Both the position numbers and the translations under genes were made by a program. A stretch of DNA of 59,959 nucleotides from Desulfuromonadales bacterium. Its GTDB lineage: Bacteria; Desulfobacterota; Desulfuromonadia; Desulfuromonadales; BM103. Below the pieces are notes generated by a model. The model did not search any database. It saw only the letters and a program-made list of their open reading frames with translations, and was not told the DNA's origin. The stretch covers positions 1 through 59,959 of the forward strand of contig JAQYVY010000020.1 of assembly GCA_030145195.1 (NCBI GenBank), read 5' to 3'. Below, piece after piece: positions 56,780 to 59,959 of the stretch. Every line of letters starts with the position of its first letter. Position 1 is the stretch's first letter.

Positions 56780-58048
56780 CTAGTTATGAAGCAAGATATT
56801 CTGTGCCGAAAGATATAGCCCCTGCACCATCAGATCTGGACCCGCGGTGCAGAGCGCCTCTGCCAAGTCATGCGCAGATGGCAGTTGCGGCAAGGCAACG
56901 ACCTGAAAAGAGGCTTCACGACCGGAGGTGAATTGACCCATGCGACCACCCAGGCCAAGAGCTTTCGCACCGCCACGGGTCGCCATCTCCAGCCAGGTGG
57001 TGGCTGCAACTTGACCGTCATACTGATTGAAAGCAAAAGCAATTTCATCCCACAACGAAAGGCTCGGCGCACTGGCAAGGCTATCGGTGCCAAGCGCCAA
57101 CGGCACTCCGGCGGCCAGATACTTCTCAACCGGGGCGACGCCGACACCGAGGGCGGCATTCGAGCGCGGGCAGAGCACCACGGTACTTTCCGAGGATTTT
57201 AACAGCGCAACATCAGCGTCATCAACCTGAACCGCGTGAACCGCCAAATCGCCTTTTTTTAACCGACCTTGACGACAGAGGTAGGCGACCGAACTGCAAC
57301 CAGGTGGAGGTTCGAGCTGTGGATCCCAACCGGCCGCAGCATAGAGCCTTTCGGCCAGAACACCATCCCCGGTAGCGAGGAACTGACTCTCTTCGACCGA
57401 TTCGGCCAGGTGAATGCAGCTTTTGAGTTTGCGACTTGAGGCGGCGGCAAAGACCTGATCCAAAGTTTCGGCGGACAAGGTGTAAGGCGAATGCGGTGAA
57501 AGCCCCCAAGCGAAAGAGCTTTCGGAGGCCTTGGCCGTCTGTTGATCAAAGGCGTTGATGCGGGAGGCGACCGACTCTTGATCGCGGCCCAACACTTCGG
57601 CAAAGGCCACCCCGCGCAGGGGCGTGTGACGATACGCATCTGCGACGCTATAGGAGGTCAGGATATCACCAACCGCGCCGGTCCCGGCGGCCAAAGACTT
57701 TTGCAAACCCACGTGCAACGAGACCGAAAAAGCGGCGTCCTCGACTGTACGCCGCACCCGCATCAGGCGCAGAATCCAGTCGACAAAAGAGGTTGGCACA
57801 GAAGCTTCGCCAGCGGCCTCGGCCCACTGTGGGAAGTGGGTCAGTTCCAGATGGGTGTGGGCATTGACCATCGGCGGCAACAGCACCGCCTCGCCAAAAT
57901 CAATCACTGGCGCGCCGGGAAGAACTGCCGTCAACTCTTTACGCGTGCCAACAGCCAGAATCCGCCCATACTCAACCAACATCGCGCCGTCTTCTAGCAA
58001 CGGCGCAGCAATAGGCAGCAAGTACCGGGCGGTAATAATTCGTGGCAC
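56780..58048 (-). CDS. Amidohydrolase, ATZ/TRZ-type (possible aminofutalosine deaminase)
   Basis: 422 aa with a metallo-dependent hydrolase fold: VNAHTHLELTHFP (His64, His66), SPHSPYT and CIHLAESVEES (further metal His), VCPRSNAALGVGVAPVEKYLAAGVPLALGTDSLAS (Asp of GTD). Closest in pattern to the deaminase/chlorohydrolase family; MqnX (aminofutalosine deaminase of menaquinone synthesis) is one member seen in these bacteria, but nothing nearby supports it. It starts with GTG 58048, 2 bp from the panC stop, so the genes are coupled. Confidence 0.85.
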   Translation of the reverse strand: MPRIITARYLLPIAAPLLEDGAMLVEYGRILAVGTRKELTAVLPGAPVIDFGEAVLLPPMVNAHTHLELTHFPQWAEAAGEASVPTSFVDWILRLMRVRRTVEDAAFSVSLHVGLQKSLAAGTGAVGDILTSYSVADAYRHTPLRGVAFAEVLGRDQESVASRINAFDQQTAKASESSFAWGLSPHSPYTLSAETLDQVFAAASSRKLKSCIHLAESVEESQFLATGDGVLAERLYAAAGWDPQLEPPPGCSSVAYLCRQGRLKKGDLAVHAVQVDDADVALLKSSESTVVLCPRSNAALGVGVAPVEKYLAAGVPLALGTDSLASAPSLSLWDEIAFAFNQYDGQVAATTWLEMATRGGAKALGLGGRMGQFTSGREASFQVVALPQLPSAHDLAEALCTAGPDLMVQGLYLSAQNILLHN

Positions 58049-58050
58049 GG

Positions 58051-58908
58051 TTAGTTGACCTCTTCGGCTAAGAGCTGGTTGTCGATCAGGCGGGTCTTGC
58101 CGACCCGTACCGCCAGCAGAATAACCGTTTCAGCATCGACAGTCGAAACCTCGTCGAGTGTCTGGGCATGGCAGGCTTTGACATAGTCAATGACCAATTC
58201 CGACTCTTGAACCAGGCGTTGCCGGATCGAAGCCAGAACCGTTTTCGCCTCGGTCTCGCCAGCCCTGACGACGGACCGCGCCTGACGCAGGGAGGCGACC
58301 AGTGACAGCGCCTGCTGACGCTCTTTCGGCGACAGATAAACATTGCGTGAGCTCATCGCCAAACCATCGGCTTCGCGCACAATCGGCATGCCGATAATTT
58401 TCACCGGCAGATTGAGATCGGTGGTCATGCGACTGATCACCGCCAGTTGCTGAAAATCCTTGCGCCCAAACAGCGCCAGATGCGGTTGCACAATCAGGAA
58501 GAGTTTGGCGACCACCGTAGTCACACCACGAAAATGGGTCGCGCGACAGGCCCCTTCCAGGGTCGTGGTCAGCGGACCTTCGACCGCAACATAGGTCGCG
58601 TAACCAGAGGGATAAATCATCTCTGCGGTCGGATAAAAGATCAGGTCGACGCCCGCCTTGCGCGCCAAAGCTTCATCGCGCTCGAAATCACGCGGATAAC
58701 AATCCAGATCCTCGCCCGGAGCAAATTGCGTTGGGTTGACAAAAATCGACAACACCAACAGGTCAGCGCGTTTGCGCCCCTCCTGCAACAACGAAAGATG
58801 GCCATCGTGCAAAAAGCCCATGGTCGGCACAAAGGCAATGGTTTGCCCGGCGGCACGTGCTTGCAGGCAACGATCCTGCATGGTTTTGATATCAGAAATA
58901 GTTTCCAT
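58051..58908 (-). CDS. panC: Pantothenate synthetase
   Basis: Condenses pantoate with beta-alanine (ATP to AMP) in the cytoplasm. The 285-aa protein has FVPTMGFLHDGHLSLLQEGR (HDGH = HxGH nucleotidylyltransferase motif), VLSIFVNPTQFAPGEDL, LFGRKDFQQLAVI and GLAMSSRNVYLSP (KMSKS-like). I start at ATG 58908 (METISDIKTMQ); upstream in-frame sequence is not conserved-like and the ribosome site is weak. It lies downstream of panB across 115 bp with an imperfect inverted repeat, so panB-panC form the pantothenate pathway pair. Confidence 0.95.
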   Translation of the reverse strand: METISDIKTMQDRCLQARAAGQTIAFVPTMGFLHDGHLSLLQEGRKRADLLVLSIFVNPTQFAPGEDLDCYPRDFERDEALARKAGVDLIFYPTAEMIYPSGYATYVAVEGPLTTTLEGACRATHFRGVTTVVAKLFLIVQPHLALFGRKDFQQLAVISRMTTDLNLPVKIIGMPIVREADGLAMSSRNVYLSPKERQQALSLVASLRQARSVVRAGETEAKTVLASIRQRLVQESELVIDYVKACHAQTLDEVSTVDAETVILLAVRVGKTRLIDNQLLAEEVN

Positions 58909-58923
58909 AGAATCAGTGGCGTG

Positions 58924-59016
58924 GGACGAGGAACGCGGTAAGCGAACATCACAACCCAGAGCCAAACACCTCTGCTTTTGATTGTTGTTAACTTGCTCGT
59001 ACCTCGTTCCGCGTGC
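58924..59016. repeat. Imperfect inverted repeat of GACGAGGAACGCGG type
   Basis: GACGAGGAACGCGGTAAGCG (left) and the reverse complement of the right arm CACGCGGAACGAGGTACGAG agree at 14-15 of 20 positions, around a 45-nt loop. It lies between panB and panC, so a shared transcript would contain this stem-loop. Confidence 0.5.
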
Positions 59017-59022
59017 CGAGAA

Positions 59023-59835
59023 TTAAAAAGAGTGTTCCGGCCCAGGGAATGACCCGCCCTTGACCTCGCTGATGTAATCATCAATCCCCTGGCGGATGGT
59101 GCCAGAGACATCGGCAAAACGCTTGACGAACTTGGGCGAATATTTCTCGCAGAGACCGAGAATGTCGTGAATCACCAGCACCTGGCCATCACAATCGACA
59201 CCGGCGCCGATGCCGATGGTCGGGATGGCGACGGCGGCGGTAATCTGTTTAGCCAGGTCAGCCGGGATGCCTTCCAGCACCACGGCAAAAGCCCCAGCCT
59301 CAGTGACCGCGACCGCATCCGCCAGCAACTGTTTGGCCTGAGCGTCTTCGCGCCCTTGGACCCGGTAACCACCCATGCGATGAATCGATTGTGGGGTCAG
59401 GCCGATATGGCCGACCACCGGCACATCCATGGCGACAATCGCCCGAATGGTTTCAGCCACATTCTCGCCACCTTCAAGCTTGACCGCCTGGGCTCCACCC
59501 TCTTTGATCAGCAGACCGGCGTTGCGTCTGGCCTCAGAGAGATCAACCTGATAGGACAAAAACGGCATATCGGCAACCACCAACGCCCGCTCAACACCAC
59601 GCACCACAGCACGGGTGTGATAGAGCATCTCCTCCATGGTGACCGGCAAAGTGGTATCGTAGCCCGCCACCACCGAACCGGCCGAATCACCGACCAGAAT
59701 GATGTCGATCCCGGCCTGATCCATAATTCGGGCAAAAGGAAAATCGTAAGCAGTTAAAACTGCGATCTTCTCACCCGAGGATTTCATCGCCTGCAGATCA
59801 AGGATCGTGCGGCGCTTAACTTTGGTATTGCTCAA
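59023..59835 (-). CDS. panB: 3-methyl-2-oxobutanoate hydroxymethyltransferase
   Basis: First step of pantothenate synthesis: adds a hydroxymethyl group from methylenetetrahydrofolate to 2-oxoisovalerate, the metabolite made by the ilv genes in this window. About 270 aa with ILVGDSAGSVVAGYDTTLPVTMEEMLYHTRAVVRG, KLEGG, GHIGLTPQSIHRMGGYRVQGR (binding region) and GIGAGVDCDGQVLVIHDILGL. The start is more likely TTG 59835-59833 (AGGTG 6 nt before) than GTG 59844, which lies inside the ribosome site. Starts a minus-strand panB-panC unit. Confidence 0.95.
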   Translation of the reverse strand: MSNTKVKRRTILDLQAMKSSGEKIAVLTAYDFPFARIMDQAGIDIILVGDSAGSVVAGYDTTLPVTMEEMLYHTRAVVRGVERALVVADMPFLSYQVDLSEARRNAGLLIKEGGAQAVKLEGGENVAETIRAIVAMDVPVVGHIGLTPQSIHRMGGYRVQGREDAQAKQLLADAVAVTEAGAFAVVLEGIPADLAKQITAAVAIPTIGIGAGVDCDGQVLVIHDILGLCEKYSPKFVKRFADVSGTIRQGIDDYISEVKGGSFPGPEHSF

Positions 59836-59930
59836 GGTTCTCACCTCTCAACTTATTGTTTCGGGATTACAAATCAAACAAAGACAATACATTTTGTGTC
59901 CAGACAATAGAATCTAAAGCAAAAAACCTA

Positions 59931-59953
59931 ACGCAAAGACGCCAAGAGAAACC
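59931..59953. repeat. Single arm of the ACGCAAAGACGC interspersed repeat
   Basis: ACGCAAAGACGCCAAGAGAAACC matches the left arm at 21178-21200 at 20 of 23 positions. The window ends shortly after, so the rest of the unit cannot be seen. Confidence 0.6.
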
Positions 59954-59959
59954 AGTAAA

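Overview
The window is chromosomal DNA of a Gram-negative bacterium. It most resembles the Desulfuromonadales/Geobacterales (former Deltaproteobacteria). The clues are an ilvD-ilvB-ilvH-ilvC-psd-pssA-leuA block with a leucine T-box before leuA, the Geobacter-like order of the rpsB-to-tsaB block, an ADTDVRYALAA tmRNA tag, and outer-membrane functions (LptF/LptG, RseP, LolA-like protein, BamE-like lipoprotein). This placement is an inference from gene order and protein character; no database was searched.

Layout. (1) 1-8.4 kb, minus strand: branched-chain amino acid genes, with two phosphatidylethanolamine genes inserted between ilvC and leuA and a T-box RNA between pssA and leuA. (2) 8.5-17.2 kb, minus strand: rpsB-tsf-pyrH-frr-[small 2x4Fe-4S ferredoxin]-uppS-cdsA-dxr-rseP-tsaB. 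cdsA appears to start at a rare ATT codon. (3) 17.25-19.5 kb, plus strand: lptF-lptG, converging through a shared terminator on ahcY. Upstream of ahcY is an ArsR-type regulator fused to a methyltransferase domain. A well-formed orphan small-RNA candidate, a Sel1-repeat protein, katG and a first Fic protein follow. (4) 27.9-41.7 kb, minus strand: a complete, tightly overlapping aryl-polyene (APE) type II polyketide cluster in the order C-D-E-F-G-H-I-J-[ammonia-lyase]-K-L-M-O-P-Q-R. ApeN and the methyltransferase are absent. The glycosyltransferase half that is fused to ApeJ in enterobacteria seems to be a separate gene at 44.3 kb on the other strand. (5) 42-49.4 kb: accessory region with a BamE-like lipoprotein, a serine hydrolase, Bpt, a second Fic protein, an MmuM-like methyltransferase of different base composition, and a mobile mystery protein A/B pair whose Fic motif is altered.

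(6) 49.70-55.23 kb: a 5.5-kb integrated element in the 3' end of ssrA. It is bounded by a 20-bp direct repeat of the tmRNA 3' end. It carries a P4-type integrase, an AlpA-like regulator, a tiny CxxC protein, an unrecognised 367-aa protein, an HTH protein, and a three-gene unit at the distal end (unknown 122-aa protein, MqsA-like zinc-ribbon/HTH protein, 134-aa DUF6941-like protein). I consider that unit the best candidate for an undescribed toxin-antitoxin or defence module. The native ssrA terminator now lies at the far side of the element, and the element supplies a replacement. (7) 55.2-60 kb, minus strand: ssrA, smpB, rseC, an amidohydrolase, panC and panB.

The core regions are ordinary housekeeping. 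The APE cluster, the ssrA element, the structured small-RNA candidate at 22.6 kb and the Fic-rich stretch hold most of the unusual content.
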